64,000 nucleotides of DNA from Sarcocystis neurona (GCA_000727475.1 KL647302.1:1187234-1251233); one strand, 5' to 3'; positions 1 through 31,144 are shown, counted from the first letter of the stretch. The notes: a model not told the origin generated them from the letters alone. A program made the numbers and translations.

Positions 1-280
1 AGGCAGCAGCAACCGCAGCAGCAAGAAAGGCAGCTGCAACAGCAGCACGAAACGCAGCAGCAGCAACCGCAGCAACAAGAAAGGCAGCAGCAACCGCAGC
101 AGCACGAAAGGCAGCAGCAACCGCAGCAGCAAGAAAGGCAGCAGCAACCGCAGCAGCAAGAAAGGCAGCAGCAACAGCAGCAACCGCAGCAGCAAGAAAG
201 GCAGCAACAACAGCAGCACGAAACGCAGCAGCAGCAGCAGCGAGAAAAGCAACAGCAGCAGCAGCAGCAAAAACACCTGA
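1..280. repeat. CAG-rich tandem repeat, 27-bp period
   Basis: About ten imperfect copies of a nine-codon unit that reads RQQQPQQQE on the plus strand. The plus frame from base 1 stays open to a TAG at 516-518. Relative to U2SURP (minus) it would be a CTG repeat in a 3' intron. Triplet arrays of this kind mark Eimeria repeat-rich segments. Confidence 0.85.
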
Positions 281-299
281 TCGCGTGTCAACACCTCCC

Positions 300-1225
300 C
301 ATCTTCAGCATCCACCCTGCAGGCATATATATATATATATATATATATCAGAAGTGAGACCATGCACGCGTGTAAGTATATAGATAGAGAATTATTAGCC
401 GCCTCCGTAGAAGCTACATTTATATACGGAGGAAAACTGCAACTTATAAGGACCAGAAGGCAGCTCTGGGAAGTGGGGAACTTCTGCTACACAAATACGT
501 CGGTAGCTTCTCGGTAGCGCTGCCCACACAATCCCCACCCTTCATACAAGCAAAATGTTCACACACTTACACATATATAGCGTTCCATACTTGTGGAACG
601 CCCAACCTTTATACACGCAAAATGTCTACATATATATGTATATTTTGATCCTTACACATACATATATATATGGAATGAACACACGTATATGTAGATACAC
701 GTACAGAGGTCTACATGTATGTATACATGAGGGTGCGCAGATATGGGTGACTATACACATCTGTGTTGCCGAATTCTGCCTTTCCTGCGTAAGTGATACT
801 GCCCCGACCGACGTTCTATTCCTCTGTATAAACATATACACATATATATATACAAACATACGTATGTGTATGTATATGCTCCCGTACGTTCTAGCCGCAC
901 GCGTTCAGTAAAGACGCAGAGACAGCCCCAGACGAAGGAGGTGGCGTGATACAACGAGAAACGCCATTTGTCACTTCACTTCTAGACTTTCTCCAGGCGC
1001 GTCTACTCCAAAGACAGTCACATACACATACACACCTATACATACATATATGTATGTGTGAATCTCTCTCTCTGCGTTTATATGTATGTACGCGTGTGCG
1101 TATCTCTCAGACGAGGGAGGAAAGCAGGAAAAACGCCACTTTTCCCGAAAAAGGAAGAGAGCACGCTGTTTCTGCCTGCGCAAGAGAGACGTACCACTAC
1201 TCTTTCTCGGAGAAAACGCGGATAC
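300..1225. other. AT/TATG simple-sequence stretch, no gene seen
   Basis: An (AT) run at about 323-349, then degenerate ACATATA/TATGTA repeats at 555-900 and 1020-1100. ORFs here read as Ile/Tyr/Met/Thr strings produced by the repeats. I read it as intron or 3' region of U2SURP. Confidence 0.6.
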
Positions 1226-19578
<18,353 letters not shown>

Positions 19579-20247
19579 GGGGAGTGTGACGGCAACGGAG
19601 GACGTGAAGTTGTGCGGCCAAAGGCTGAAAAGGGGGGGGGGCAGCAGCGGAAAAAACACGTCAGTGAGAGGTGGAAATTGAGGGGACATGATACAGGTCT
19701 TTTCGCACTGCGGTGTTGCTGAAGAGGACCGCTATTAGAGAAACGCGGTGGGAAGAACGTGTCCCGGAACGTACATGAAATGGAGACGCACATGTGTTTA
19801 CACAGATGTGCACCTCCACATGCCTACGCTGTGTGAGACGTTTATCCATAATATATACGCACATACTCCTGAACGCGAAGCATATACGCCCGTACACGCA
19901 TTTCTTCCCTGCAGGGCTGATACTTCCCCAGCTTGCACCGAAGCAGCAGTAAACAACATTGTCTAGGACACGAGCACACAAGCGAAAGGAGGTGGAATTC
20001 TATCCTTACTGTCAAGACTGTGAAAGGATGTTTCGTAGCAGCATCACGCATGTGGACGTGTTTATTCATATACACTTATGACGACGGAAAAGCAGCTGTC
20101 TCGACAACAGAAGACGACTAGCAGATATCAAATATTTTCGCGTGAAAAGCCGGCTGGTGCAGTGTCGAGGGCTTCAAGGAAAGCCCGCAGCTGTTTTCGA
20201 ATGAGGGCGGCACCGTGCAGATCGGATGATCATGCGGAGCGCCTACC
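19579..20247. other. Boundary region upstream of U2SURP, no gene seen
   Basis: Runs from the U2SURP start to the next ORF. The simple repeats stop at about 19.2 kb, just before exon 1, and base composition is more even from here on. It should hold the U2SURP promoter; no TATA box or other motif stands out. Confidence 0.4.
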
Positions 20248-20964
20248 GTGGTACGTATCCGACGCCACAGCAACAATTCTAACAGTCGTCGCCTTACTGG
20301 TAACTTCCAAACCACATATATGGGTTTTCTTCGCGGACGGCTAGATCTAGCGGTGGCAGTATTATTCAAGGCGTACGAAGAAGACTACCCACCAGAAAAT
20401 GTGAGCACGACAACGGGCACACGCAGTGCTGTGAGGAGTAACGGGACGCAACACGAGCCGAATGAACAGTACTTGGAAGCCTACTCACGCATAAGCGCTG
20501 GCCAAATTCGGTTGAACTTTGCTTTCAACAACACAGCCTTGCTCTGTAGCTATGGGCACGTGCACCAGAAGAACTGTGTCCATGACGACACAGCCAGCAC
20601 ACGGATGTCGAAAACAGAGGAAACACAGGTTTCACACGAAGGACCGACGCCCGCGACGCGTTTTTGTGGATCGAAAGAAACTGCAGCTGGCGCGCTACAG
20701 CGGTACGTGTATGTGTACGCAGATACACATGCGCTGCATTCGTTCTTACGTAGTCGGATCTTTCTGTCCGTCAATTATTGCGAATTTTGCAGCATTCTGG
20801 CGGGGAACGCGTTCCTTTCCCTCCGCCGCCCTTCGACAGACATATGGTTGAACGTTCCGCTGGTGCAGACTCCTACACCTCTTGCAGAGGAGAGACCGGA
20901 CGCGCTCGGGGTGTACGTGCCCGGCAGGAATAGGACGAAGTTGCAAATGCGTGTTTCTCGATAG
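20248..20964 (+). CDS. Unidentified ORF, 238 codons open, start uncertain
   Basis: I do not recognise this protein. The frame stays open for 238 codons and ends at TAG (20962-20964). It begins at a GTG, so the true start is an upstream exon or an internal ATG (such as MGFLRGRLDLAVAVLFKAY). Composition is mixed and not repeat-driven. A donor-like GTGAGC follows YEEDYPPEN at about 20401, so the real gene may splice there. It is divergent from U2SURP, which starts 670 bases to the left. No membrane segment or known motif is seen. Confidence 0.35.
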   Translation: MVRIRRHSNNSNSRRLTGNFQTTYMGFLRGRLDLAVAVLFKAYEEDYPPENVSTTTGTRSAVRSNGTQHEPNEQYLEAYSRISAGQIRLNFAFNNTALLCSYGHVHQKNCVHDDTASTRMSKTEETQVSHEGPTPATRFCGSKETAAGALQRYVYVYADTHALHSFLRSRIFLSVNYCEFCSILAGNAFLSLRRPSTDIWLNVPLVQTPTPLAEERPDALGVYVPGRNRTKLQMRVSR

Positions 20965-23900
20965 CGGGCGATAAGGTGTAGAAAGGGGGAGGGGACTGGT
21001 GTTGATGGATGTTTTTTAATTCTTCAGTCATGCCACGTGTTCGAATAAGCTACGTATGCCGGCTTCCTCCGCTTCTCGTCTACAGCGGCGAAGCTTGCGG
21101 AAAAACTCTTGATCGTGTCCATACTCTCACTGTGGAACAATCCGGCATATAATTCCCCAACTTGCTTGTCGTGTATGTGTCGCTGATTGTTCCCACGGGT
21201 CCGTAAAAGTCTTTTCCACATTCGTAAAAAGGAGATGGCGGGCGCCGACAGGTGTTGGCGTTCCGGGGAAAACGGCGCATGCCGAGGAAAAGAGAAGCGA
21301 CTGCTCGCTTTCATCCAAAATTATAGCGAAAGTCCAACAGAATCTCACTGCTAAATCGTAGCCAGTATGCAGACATTCCGCGGTGAGTAAAGATACATTT
21401 CATCATACTTACGCATACATTTATACCAGTGACTACATACGTGTTTTTACCACCTGGTTGTCAAAAACGACACACTGTATACGCCTGTTTATGAGGGATG
21501 AATGTACGCGTGAACATAAACATACCCTTTATCAGTAGTACATCAGTGGAGGAAATTTGCTGCAGAGTTCCTCGCCCCAATCGACACGCCGCGCATGTTC
21601 ACACCATTTACTGGTGATACAAACAAGCGGGTGCCCCTGCCGTCGGCAGCTGAATATCTCAGCAAATCCGGATCGGCCGCTGTAATTAGCAGACACATCG
21701 CACTCGTACACCGATGCCCTGAAAATATGGGGCTTTTGTGAGTTCTCCGGGATTTCTCTGTGGCAAAATTCACTCGCTCCCTGCTGGAAGAGGCGGGAGA
21801 TGCAGGCTGGGCAGTACACCACAGACACAGACTAACGGCTTTTCACTGCGACAGTTCTATGCAGTAAATTCGTGCTTCCGTGTTCAGTGGTGAAACGTCA
21901 GAGATGTGGGGTGACAATTACATCACAGATACCAGACGCTGATGATTGTCCACAAACATCATTTTAACTCATCGGTCACCTGACCGGCGCCCGAGCCGTC
22001 TGCGGAGCGGGCGAGTCACGCCACGGTAGTTGGTGAAACAGTGGCAACGGAAAATTCAGGGGAGAAGTAAGTGAGTAGTAACTGGGCACTATGGGAAGCA
22101 TCGAGATCGCGGGGACAAGGATAGATACACGACTGCTCTTGCCTGTGCGGGTATGTAGAATTTAATGTATATTTTGACACTATGATTCTCTGCTGCACAC
22201 ACTGATTCTGGGTGACGAACTGAACGACCAACGCCAGTGCCGTAAACCAGGACGAAAATACAGGCCATGTCTGTCCGAACGGATTCCGTTCTCCCTCTTC
22301 AGACGGCCTTCGTGAGTACTCTTTCTTGCAGAAGTCATACGGAGGATCTCGTCCACGAAACGCGAGTCACTTTCCCAGGATTCGTTGTGAACGAGCACTG
22401 GTCCTGCGGTGCTTTTTCTGGATTGAAATGCACCTCGTCAGTTCAGGTTCATCCTGCACTATCGATCGAGTGGCTATTGTTGCTCCGCGGCAGTAGTGAT
22501 CCTCTCCCTACGCAGTCACACCCGTTCACGAACAGACGGTGACCTTACGTTGCTAAGAAATACAGAACCAGTACCCCTTTTGGTGGCAGTAAAGTATGCG
22601 TAGTCGAAATCGTCTTTAATCAGCGGTGGTACTATCGTACTCGCAGTATAAGCCCTGTTAGTTCCTTATTAGCTCGAGTTCCTTCAGTGCATTATTCCAA
22701 TTATCAAACTCAGGCGTCCTCTACTGTGTTTCACTCCGCGCTGGAAGTCGAGAAACGTTCAGGACGGTAGAGGTGTATGTCGCACGCGGCCAGCATAGGC
22801 AGCTGTTTGCAAGGAGGGAAGTTAAAAACGACGGCAGAGTACAAGTGGCATCGGATTGCTGCTATTGGACTGTTGCGGCGCCGCTGTAGATTTTTTGTCC
22901 TGGGCAGTCTTCTAGATTCTTGAACTCAGTGAATGTATGTGTACACCGAGACGTGAAACTGATTCTCCTGGATCATACAATTCACCCTATCTGACTTCGT
23001 AAATTCAACGTCCACATGAAATTGTGTATTTATTATTTCAGCAATTTATTTGATAATCCTTGTGTTCACGTACGCGTACGTATGTGTGAATTTGGGCTAG
23101 ATCACAAGGACCAGTTATCGTAGGGGTAGCAGGTTCTGCTGCGACTCCCTGCTGGCGGAGATTACGAGCTTTCCATCAGGCTGCATTCCGGCACACTTGA
23201 AATTATTATTACGTGTAGTTGACGTGCCTGTCCGAGAGGTCACGATGACACTAGTTCTCCGTGGCTTCCTCTCAACAGTTCGCAAGAACAGACTATACTA
23301 TATATACATATATACTCTACTAACGTAAAGTTAACGTACGTGCAAACGAGCGACAACTCCGAAACCCCCGCTAGCGTGCATCAGAGCTATAGTGTTACGT
23401 TTTTGTCTCCCCACCATCCCACAGAAGCGAGGTAAAACAGTAATCTTCGCCGATATTGGACCCAACTCAACAAGCAACGAAGGAAGCCTGACGTACTTTT
23501 CTTCCATGCATAACCGAGGCAGGGTAGGCCCACACGCGCCTGTATCTGTGCAGAAGCAGCATAGATGCACGAATGTATCTCTTTCTACGTATATATATAC
23601 ATACGTGTCGGACAAACGTTGACTAATTTTGGGACCGTGTTCGGTGTACATGTGTAAATGCTCGCAGGGGCGGTCTTCTGAAAACTTAAGTATACGACCA
23701 CCAGCAGCTACAATGCCTGAGGGTTTTAAAAAAACCCTACCGACATCAGCTCGTGTTCTGGAGCAAAACCCTCTGCTGCGGCAACAGCAGCCACACAGGC
23801 GGGACCAGCGACAGCGAACTGCGAGTGACGGCGAGGAAAAAGACGAAACTGTTTTTTGGTAACGACTACGGAGAGGGTTCCATTCCGCGGCGAGTGGCAT

Positions 23901-25153
23901 CTCTCGAAATTCCAGTAAAAATCGTGGGCCTCTACTCGGGAAGAGCGTGCGTGGACAGCGTCACTGCGCCTCGGCGAGTCGATCTGCCGCCGGAAGCGTG
24001 AACCAGCACATGAAGCTTGCAAAACAAGAACAACCGCTAGTCTCCACTAAAGGTTGCCCGGGACTGTACGTCATCGCAGTAGCCTGCGAGTATTTGCCCG
24101 CTTGCCGGCTTGACTGATGCTGTCGTCATGTACGTCTTGATTCTGGTGTCCACCTGACTGATTTACTTAACCCTTCATATCGTACAGAATGATTCTCCAT
24201 CTATTCAAGTCCCGCGACATGTCAAATGCGGGCCCCAGCTAAACTTGTTGCATCAACTGCCCACAGTGCAACAACGGCAGAACACGTTTGGGCTTAGCGT
24301 TGCAAAAAATGAGCTGAGTTACCACCGTTCGATAGTGCGCTTTTGACAGACGCCGCAAACTGAGTCCTCACAGACAATCCTTAGCGCACGTAGGCAAGCT
24401 GGGTCTCCACCAGTGGGAGACCGTTCGTCATACCAAGTGCTCCTGTATTGTGCCATGGTAAGCTGTTCGCTGTGGATATCACATTCACCGCTCTGCGTGA
24501 TACATGCTCCAGAAGGATCACGTCCTCTAATCCGATGTTGCGGGTGCTACGCAGCAACACCCAGCAGCCACCGTTGCTGATTTCGACTCAATCCTCGTTT
24601 TGATCTACAAAAGCAATATCATACTGCCCGCATAGCGGACTCGTCGGACGCGTCGCCCCCACCTTACGCACACTTCCCAGAACTGCGCAGACTTCAAAAA
24701 GACAGCGGAAGGGTCGACTAACCACGACGCTAACTAGATCACGCACTGGAGCCGCCTGCAACCGTCGCTGCGACTGCTGTCGCCTCCGCTGAAGTTCCCC
24801 ACTTCTAAGGGATATCTACGTGACAACGAGTTGACAGCATAAAATTAACAGGACGCAAAGGAGACCAACGGAACGCGACACCGCCGCGTCACCTAACGCG
24901 TCTGCCCTTGCTGCCGACCCTGACAATGCTTCCACACCGCAACCTTTGCCCCACCCGCGCGTTATCAAACAATAAACTATCCCCCCCCCTCCGCAACAGT
25001 TCGGCGGACCCTCTCCTTTTCCTTCCACCCTTCTTTTCCCGTATTCGTCTAGTAAGGCATGTAGAGCGAGTGTCCCTGCGTACGACCTCTGGCCTATGCG
25101 CGGGAGAAAATGTACAGGCGGAACGTGAACACACGATAGCTAGGTTGACTTCC
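20965..25153. other. Repeat-poor stretch without a recognised gene
   Basis: About 4.2 kb with balanced composition and stops in all frames. The largest open frames (21532-21828 minus, 22267-22542 plus, 23331-23900 minus) resemble no family I know and lack convincing splice signals. A short TATATA run lies near 23298-23315. I see no tRNA-like cloverleaf or mobile-element ORF. Confidence 0.4.
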
Positions 25154-25361
25154 TTACGCAACAGCCACGGCAGTATCTTTCTTTATTTCTTTCTGTCGGC
25201 GTTTTTCCTTCTGAGCCGCTGCCCGCAGCCGTCGTGCCTCCAGCTGCTCTTGCAGCGCCTTCTCCTTGACTTTCATGTTCTTCTCATTGTGAATTGCTTC
25301 AATCAGCACGCGCTTATTCTTGAACTGGTTACCTTTGCACCGCATGTACATTCGGTGGTAC
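25154..25361 (-). CDS. RPL19: RPL19 exon 4 (residues 118-186 and stop)
   Basis: [19 protein letters not shown] then a basic helix ([20 protein letters not shown]) and the stop at 25154-25156. The acceptor is CCGTTTCTGCTGCGTGCAG. Confidence 0.95.
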
Positions 25362-28300
25362 CTGCACGCAGCAGAAACGGTTGACCCACGACCCGGACAA
25401 TCAAATTGCGTTTATGCGCAATATCAAACGTTTCAAGCCTCGCCACTGAGTCTCTCCTCGGTTTACTTGTCTCCGGGAGGTTTACCCGCCGACCTTCGCT
25501 ACGTACAGTCGAGCTGGCAATCATGTGCTGCTGAATCTGCTTTAACGATTCAGCCGCCTTGACAATGATACAGATATCGACAGCGGCAGATCCCGCTCAA
25601 ATGTCAACACACAAACAAAAGCTGGTTTCGCGCCACCCTGGACACGTCTGTCTACGAAACGTTCCGTTCATTAACGGCGTCTTCTATGAACGCTGCAGAA
25701 GACAAACACATTGTACGCTGCAACCACTGTGAACCCATTCATACAGAGCGAGTGGGGCACAGACATTAGAGGGCCAACGCTCATACGTGAGACTTCGCTG
25801 ACTTCCGTGCCACAACACAAAGAGGTATGCGGTTATACTAGAGCCTCCGGCCGTCCCTCAACCGCTTCAGTAATTGACTGAAAGTGTACTTTCACATTCT
25901 TGCCTCCAGGTGTTCTATCGTCTTACACTACGCCCAAACGTACGGGCGAGAGCAATCTCGAGCGCTCACTTCCCTCCGACAAAAGAGTCGCTATCAGAAT
26001 AAATACCACGTAGTGATGTACCGGCGAGTGAACTACTTCTGATCCAGCTCCTCACGCGGACACGCTGGCTAACCTAAGCGAGCCACGCACATCTCACAAC
26101 ACTACTCAGAACTGCTTCATCTGCCGGCTCTACTCCTGGAAGGCCTCTAAAACGACTCTTGTGTACGGATTCAAAAGAATACTGGTGTCGGCACCAGGGC
26201 ACACACTCTTGACTCCGCCCCCGTACCAAGCATCTTCTGGAGCCTAATGTTTGACCCACCGACGGCTAGCCATTCACGTGTGAATCTCTAGCCTACCCCC
26301 ACCAAACACCTTTTTCCTTGGCTCGTGTGCGGACGATGTGGACTAGCGGCCTGGTGATGCGACGATGCAAGCACTCCATCGGTTCCGAGCCTACTTACAC
26401 GTGCTTATCAATCTTCTTCCCGTCTCTGTACTTCTTCAGGAGACGTCGGAGCACACGCTGCCGTCGCATCCAAAGAACCTTCGCAGGCAAACGGGCCTCC
26501 CTCGTTCCGCGGCGTTTTCCTGTGCCCATATGACGGCCGAGACGCTTCGCTGCGTGGTACAGGCGAACGCGGTACCGGGAATGCACGGCAACCGCTTTGC
26601 GAATAATAAGATTGTCCTTCACCAGCTTCCGAATGCTAAATCCTGCGCAATTCGGATACCAGTCACAAAGCAGCTACGGAAAACGTGCACATCAATGGCA
26701 TTACTGGGTCCGCCCTAACTGCGTGCGCGCACACACAAACCACAAATCCGCCTACCGCAGAGAAACAAACGGATACGAGGAGCAGGATGGACCTCTCGTA
26801 CACATACGTCCACCACCAAGCACCTTCACCATGTGCGCAGGAGAGCCTCAATGACGCAGCCGTCTAAGCAGTGGACTGCGCAGGCATCAGAATATCGCCT
26901 CTGAACAGGATACGTATCAGCAGCACCTTTTCCATCCGACCGACCTCCGGGCGGCATAGATAACCAAGCCGGACCACTACAGCACCGGAGACGGGCATGT
27001 AGAGAACAGTAACAATGGCACAAGCGTAGAGATGGATTTATGACCTAGCGTCAACGAGTACTACATATTGAGGAGGCCACATAAAGGAGAACGCCGCTCG
27101 TAAAGATACACTACAACTGTCACTTCAACTCTGGTTTCCCTAAATGCTTACACTACACAACATCAGGTTATCGCCTATGAGCATGCACATACATGCGTGA
27201 ATACTCCGGTGAAGCACACCGCAGGAGGGAAGCTACATCGGGTTTACCCGTACACGGCTGAAGAGTCAGCGCCCTTCCTTACCGGCGTGGAAACCAACGA
27301 TGTGCGGCAGCTGTAGTGACAGCTGAAGAGAGGACAATCTAGAATCAGTACGTCAACAGCAGAAGCTTCTTTCGCACTCAGCAAGAAAAGATCACGAATG
27401 TGAAGGTAAGACGGTGTGTGGAAGAGTTGCCAGCGTCTACGAAACAGGGAAATCAAATCCAACTGGAACTCTTTCCGCGTGGGTGAAGTGGAGCAGAACA
27501 AATCACCTTCCATTCATAACCACTCCCCATCACGACGGTCCTTGCCGTACATTCTTCGACTACCGAAGGTTCGTGTGCTGTACTAAGTTGTCGCCTTCTC
27601 CTTGCCTGGCAACTCGTGTGAACGCAAGTACGTACGCTGTGACACATCACCGCCGCCTGGGGCTCACGCACGCATGAAAGGCCATTCGCCGCATGCGCAT
27701 AGGCGTTACTGCAACTAAAGCAAACCACCCGCATATCAGGCCAGATTCGCGCCTGAGACAAAGAAAAGCTAAGCTTTCCCCCTTGGACCCGGAAGAAGAC
27801 CTCACAACGTGTGCTACAACGAATACTGCGTGAGTCTCCACCGTCTGCGCGGGATATGCCCAGAAGCGGCCGCAACCGACACGCAGATGCGCTCTGGCAG
27901 ACGTCATGCGGGGAAGATCAAGTGTATAATTGTCTACAAAAAAAGGCGTTTTCTCAACGACCAGACATAAACGGGGTAACGAGGTGCAGACGACTACAGT
28001 CGCGTTCGTACTCGAATTGGCCATGGAGATGTCGCTCGGTTCGTTAGGGTCCATCCAAATTCGGCGGCGACCGCATTTTAGAATGGACGCCGCGAGGCGC
28101 TTCTGTAGCTGCAGCGACTGCACACAGAAACAGGTAGGCACGACAACACAGTAACAAACGTGTGACACTCTAGCAGTAGGGAGGGGACTGCACCATATTA
28201 CACACACTGGGCTTAACGGAGTCAGACTGCACTCTCGTGACAAACGGTGACTTCATGTATGTTGGCGCGTGTAGCGCGTGAGGGAAGTTTACGTCGTTGA

Positions 28301-29390
28301 CATACCCACAGCGGCTGTCCATCTAGCGCAGAAAAATTTCGCACCTGTGAGCGGTGAAGAGATCGGGGCGCTTGCGGCCGCACCACTGTCAAACTTAGAC
28401 GTAGTGCACAAGACACACATTCTTCTACCCAGGGCGCGCAACGGCGGAGGTCATCCGCTTTTGAAAGAGGAAGTCAGCATACGATTCTACGGAATTACAG
28501 GCAGATGGGCAGTTTGAGAGGTTTGTTCTGATCCTCCTGTTCACGAACACACGCCTTCTGCATCACCGCGCTAAAGCTGGACCATACAGTTGTCATGCGC
28601 CGCCACAATCGCACGGGAGGAAGCCTCCAGCAGGTGCCAATCCGCCCCTGCTGACCCTGCCGTTGCCCTCCTCTGTGTTCTGCTGCTGTGACTTTTCAGG
28701 CGCTTCCTGCTCCTCGCGCCATTAACCACTGGCACCACTGCTGTGCGGCACAGGAAACGGCAGTCCACCATTGGCACGCGCACGGTAACCCTAACTGTGC
28801 GAAGGGAAGAAGCATCTGCCGTGAAAGGAAGAAGAGACGTGCTTCCCGCAATGAATCACAGCCACAAGCATGCATTCCGCCCTCCATCAAGAGAAGCTGG
28901 GCACAAACAGAACGTGCGGCCACGGTGCCGTGCCAGGATGTTTGGACGCTGCAGCTGTACGTTGTCCCAAAACTGGTCGTCTGCTACTACGAAGACAACA
29001 ACGGTGAACACAACTGCGAACACCACTAACACCACCACGAGCGTCTACACAACACTGTCCACTACGGCTGCCAATCGTATTCAAAGCTTCTGAAAGGGCC
29101 TCTCAAACGGCGTCTAAAATACATTATAGAAAAACCACTACACAGACAAAACATCCACAGCACTTAGTACCAAAAACGTAAAACTATGTACGGAACGATG
29201 TCGATACTCGGGAGCGCCACGAGCGCATGTTCTTCAGCTCCGTAAACGGAGCATACCTAAAGCCCCGTTACCCACGGACCCTCACCAACGCCGACGACCT
29301 AAATTACGGTGGAGCACCCCACGAGAAAAATTCACTCATCAAATACGAAGACCCCGTTCAACTGTTTCCTTGCGAAGGTGGACTTACCAT
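25154..29390 (-). CDS. RPL19: 60S ribosomal protein L19 (eL19), four exons
   Basis: A structural protein of the large ribosomal subunit. Joining the exons gives 186 residues, normal for eL19 in apicomplexans. The family is unmistakable: [33 protein letters not shown], then [20 protein letters not shown], the signature [40 protein letters not shown] and [15 protein letters not shown], with a basic C-terminal helix ending DTAVAVA. The exon junctions agree in phase. The first coding exon appears to be the ATG alone, at a perfect GTAAGT donor. The three introns are about 1.27, 1.37 and 1.04 kb and, unlike those of U2SURP, hold no simple repeats. The protein has no homopolymer insert. Confidence 0.95.
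26399..26642 (-). CDS. RPL19: RPL19 exon 3 (residues 37-118)
   Basis: Carries [13 protein letters not shown], the eL19 signature [12 protein letters not shown] and [16 protein letters not shown]. The acceptor is GCGCAG and the donor GTAAGT after AAG CAC GT. Two bases carry over to exon 4 (Val). Confidence 0.95.
28012..28117 (-). CDS. RPL19: RPL19 exon 2 (residues 2-37)
   Basis: [18 protein letters not shown] and [15 protein letters not shown]. The acceptor is TTTCTGTGTGCAG and the donor GTACGA. It leaves one base (A), which joins GA of exon 3 to give Arg in the conserved ANSR. Confidence 0.93.
29388..29390 (-). CDS. RPL19: RPL19 exon 1 (ATG only)
   Basis: CAAAATGGTAAGTCC on the minus strand: the start codon is followed at once by GTAAGT. 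Exon 2 begins in phase 0 with SLQLQKRL, so the protein would start MSLQLQKRL, as in other eL19 proteins. I inferred it from the donor and the need for a Met; no other suitable ATG-donor pair was seen between 28118 and 29390. Confidence 0.6.
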
Positions 29391-30725
29391 TTTGCTGGGT
29401 AGGCAGGAAAGCAGGGCCCTCCAAGGGCGTCACTGTTAAAAGGGAATATGCTCCGCAAAAACCCAACTCAGCTGTCAGCTCAAAAAAGGGACAAGAAGAG
29501 AGTAGGATGAAGAGTACAAAAAAGAGCCCCAGCAGCCAGTGATCAGAAAACGAGGAGGGGAGCAGCAACGAGGTGGAAGAGCACTGTAGCGGTGGGGGGC
29601 GTCGACGTGGGAGTAAGTGTTAGCGATGGCAACGGGACTGACGGAGCAGCACCACAGGTTTGCAGGACCGCACCCTGCACCCACCCGCCACAGATTATAG
29701 CAACGGTCAGCAGCTGTCACAGTACCATCTGCTGTTGTTGCCGTGGGCATGCATGCAGGCCTTTGACATCCAGGGCCGCTGGCTGTAGGGTACGTAGCCA
29801 GCAGCAGCAGCGCAACTGTGGCAGCACGCCCGCACACGTCTTGCAGTGCAGAGTTCGTCGCGCTATCACTCAACACAGCTACCAACTACTAAGACCAGCG
29901 GCCGCAGCCACCTCGCCAAAAGCGGACATCAAAGGACGCACAGACGCTACAGGCGCCTCCTCACACGCGCGCGTGCCGGTCGTTTTGCTAGGCTGTCGGC
30001 AGCAGTGTTGTGGTACCAGCGCTCTGGCACGCCGCAGCGCACAAGTGGCAGCTGAGACAAGCTTTGCTTCTGACCATCGGAGCGTGGACACATTCGACTG
30101 GGTGAGTTGTAGCGGCCGCTTTTTCGCACCTGAATTTTGCGCTGTGCAGCTGCAGGGGCTTTCCTTGAGCCTGCAACAGCCGCGAAACGTTGAAATGCGG
30201 AACAGCCCTACCAATGTGTAGTCTCGTCATGTCAACTGCATGGCGCTGATGACGCTAGTCCTGCAGCACGCCCTCCCGCCGTCGGTGGAAAGTTACAGGC
30301 GCTGCTGGAGAGCTTTCTGTGGATTTCGCGACCAGTCGGTCAACCTCCACAGAGGTAGCGCAACAACGTTGAAGTTTTTGAAGCGTTCCTGGCATGACCC
30401 AGATGCCAAAAGGAGACACGAGCGCTCTCGAACATCATGCGCTGTCTCATTGTGGCACTGTTCAACTGTGACATCTAGAGGGCAGCTGGACACTGCACGA
30501 AGGCGGATGTAACGCAGCTGTTGGCGACACTTTGGATAAGAGCGAAATGCTGTGCCAGTGGGTAGCGTAGTCATGCAGAAGTGTCTCCACACACAAACAT
30601 CCACGTACACGTACACTGCCACAAACTGAGACGTCCATCGGCCCCCTGCAACACGCCACCCTCGTGAACAAATACACTTACATGAACGAGTAGACTGGTG
30701 TACGCTGAATCACTGTTGCCTTAAT
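29391..30725. other. Region upstream of RPL19, no recognised gene
   Basis: Should hold the RPL19 promoter and 5' UTR. A frame from 29592 to 30221 (plus) opens for 209 codons from a GTG and is Cys/Ser/Gln-rich; a partly overlapping minus frame (29475-29885) is also open. Neither resembles a family, so I assign no gene. Confidence 0.35.
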
Positions 30726-31133
30726 GTGGGAGGCTTGATATTGCTCACTCAGAAACATCGCCCCCTACGTACGACGTTACTTCCAAAGCGTGTAGCGACA
30801 AGGCAGCGCTCCATTAAAAGACGTTCTGATGAAGGACCGTGCCTACCTGAGCGCACGCAAAGGGGTTTTGAGCACGTGGTCTGTGAAAATGAAATAAGAC
30901 ATGCTTTTTCTCCGTGGAGCGCGGGTGACGAGATGACGCCCTCTGGTAAATCACCAACACCGTGTACTTGCTCAACGAATGTGTCATGCACCAGTATGGA
31001 AGGAGCCGCAGGCTCGCGATGTAAAAGCGATGTAATCACCGTGTCGAGCTGCGACGGTGAAGTTTGCCGGAGCGCGGTTACGGGCAGTCCTCTCTGTTCC
31101 TGCTTCTGGGTCCGAGCATACCGATGGATGTGG
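30726..31133 (+). CDS. Unidentified coding-like island A
   Basis: Open frame of 136 codons with mixed charged composition (TQRGFEHVVCENEIRHAF, SPWSAGDEMTPSGKSP). The product is not recognised and no true start is seen. It may be an exon of a plus-strand split gene that includes the following islands; the joins were not resolved. Confidence 0.3.
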
Positions 31134-31144
31134 TGACATTCCAG

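Noticed and set aside
23700..23740. GGGTTTT and AAACCCT words that recall the telomere-like repeat of Eimeria
   Set aside because: Only single, isolated words with no array.
28278..28517. Plus-strand ORF of 79 codons inside RPL19 intron 1
   Set aside because: No start or splice context, no resemblance to any family; the intron assignment on the other strand is strong.
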